34,306 nt of DNA from Pseudomonadota bacterium. Its GTDB lineage: Bacteria > UBA10199 > 2-02-FULL-44-16 > JAAZCA01. The notes beneath the pieces were generated by a model. It saw only the letters and a list, made by a program, of their open reading frames with translations. It did not search any database and was not told the origin of the DNA. Shown here in pieces: positions 34,245-34,306 of this stretch. Position numbers and translations under genes: made by a program. The DNA lies in assembly GCA_016927275.1 (NCBI GenBank), contig JAFGMW010000022.1, positions 1-34,306 of the forward strand, in the 5' to 3' direction. Positions within the stretch are counted from its first letter, which is position 1; each line of letters starts with the position of its first letter.

Positions 34245-34306
34245 CTATTCGAGTATCTCGGTGACGACGCCTGCGCCCACCGTCCGGCCGCCCTCGCGCA
34301 CCGCAA
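34245..34306 (-). CDS. tuf: Elongation factor Tu, 3' end only
   Basis: Only the last 20 codons are in the window. They read [19 protein letters not shown] before a TAG at 34247-34245, which is the invariant C-terminus of EF-Tu. The position upstream of rpsJ matches the str-S10 junction of most bacteria. The rest of the gene lies beyond the right edge. Confidence 0.95.
   Translation of the reverse strand, partial: AVREGGRTVGAGVVTEILE

Overview
The window is a GC-rich chromosomal segment from a Gram-negative bacterium. Evidence for an outer membrane is a signal-peptide protein ending in an aromatic residue after alternating strands, next to a membrane-tethered thioredoxin. Zinc-ribbon forms of S4, S14, L36 and Adk, the gene order, and the accessory genes fit a lineage formerly placed in Deltaproteobacteria or a nearby uncultured phylum. 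The sequence alone does not settle the taxon.

The left part (1-8314, + strand) starts inside a large multi-pass membrane protein of unknown family. A second, 1091-residue homologue follows, so the two form a tandem paralogous pair. Between them lies a promoter-like site and a rho-independent terminator upstream of the second start codon. Next come a GlpT/UhpT-type organophosphate transporter and a GT4 glycosyltransferase.

Positions 8325-11033 (- strand) hold a mannose-1-phosphate guanylyltransferase gene and, upstream of it in the same unit, a type I phosphomannose isomerase gene with a long extra N-terminus and an internal insertion. Together they supply two of the three steps from fructose-6-phosphate to GDP-mannose. 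Positions 11304-16580 (+ strand) hold a stand-alone glutamate formimidoyltransferase, a 573-residue protein of unknown family, and two small exported paralogues. Each paralogue has its own terminator, and they bracket a gene that appears to have lost its 5' end. A tRNA-Ala(GGC) gene lies at 16714-16786 on the - strand.

From 16889 to the right edge everything is on the - strand. Read in transcription order from the right it is tuf (3' end), then the S10, spc and alpha ribosomal-protein operons fused in the classical order: rpsJ rplC rplD rplW rplB rpsS rplV rpsC rplP rpmC rpsQ rplN rplX rplE rpsN rpsH rplF rplR rpsE rpmD rplO secY adk map infA rpmJ rpsM rpsK rpsD rpoA rplQ. A TlpA-type thioredoxin and an outer-membrane-like protein follow. 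This block supplies ribosome subunits, the translocon, RNA polymerase alpha, IF-1, N-terminal methionine removal and adenylate kinase.

The most unusual sequence-level feature is a set of degenerate 7-bp-period tandem arrays in at least seven gaps of this otherwise conserved operon. No CRISPR array, insertion sequence or phage gene was seen. No stretch over 300 bases lacks a gene; the longest gaps (1879-2142 and 11034-11303) are described under their regulatory entries.
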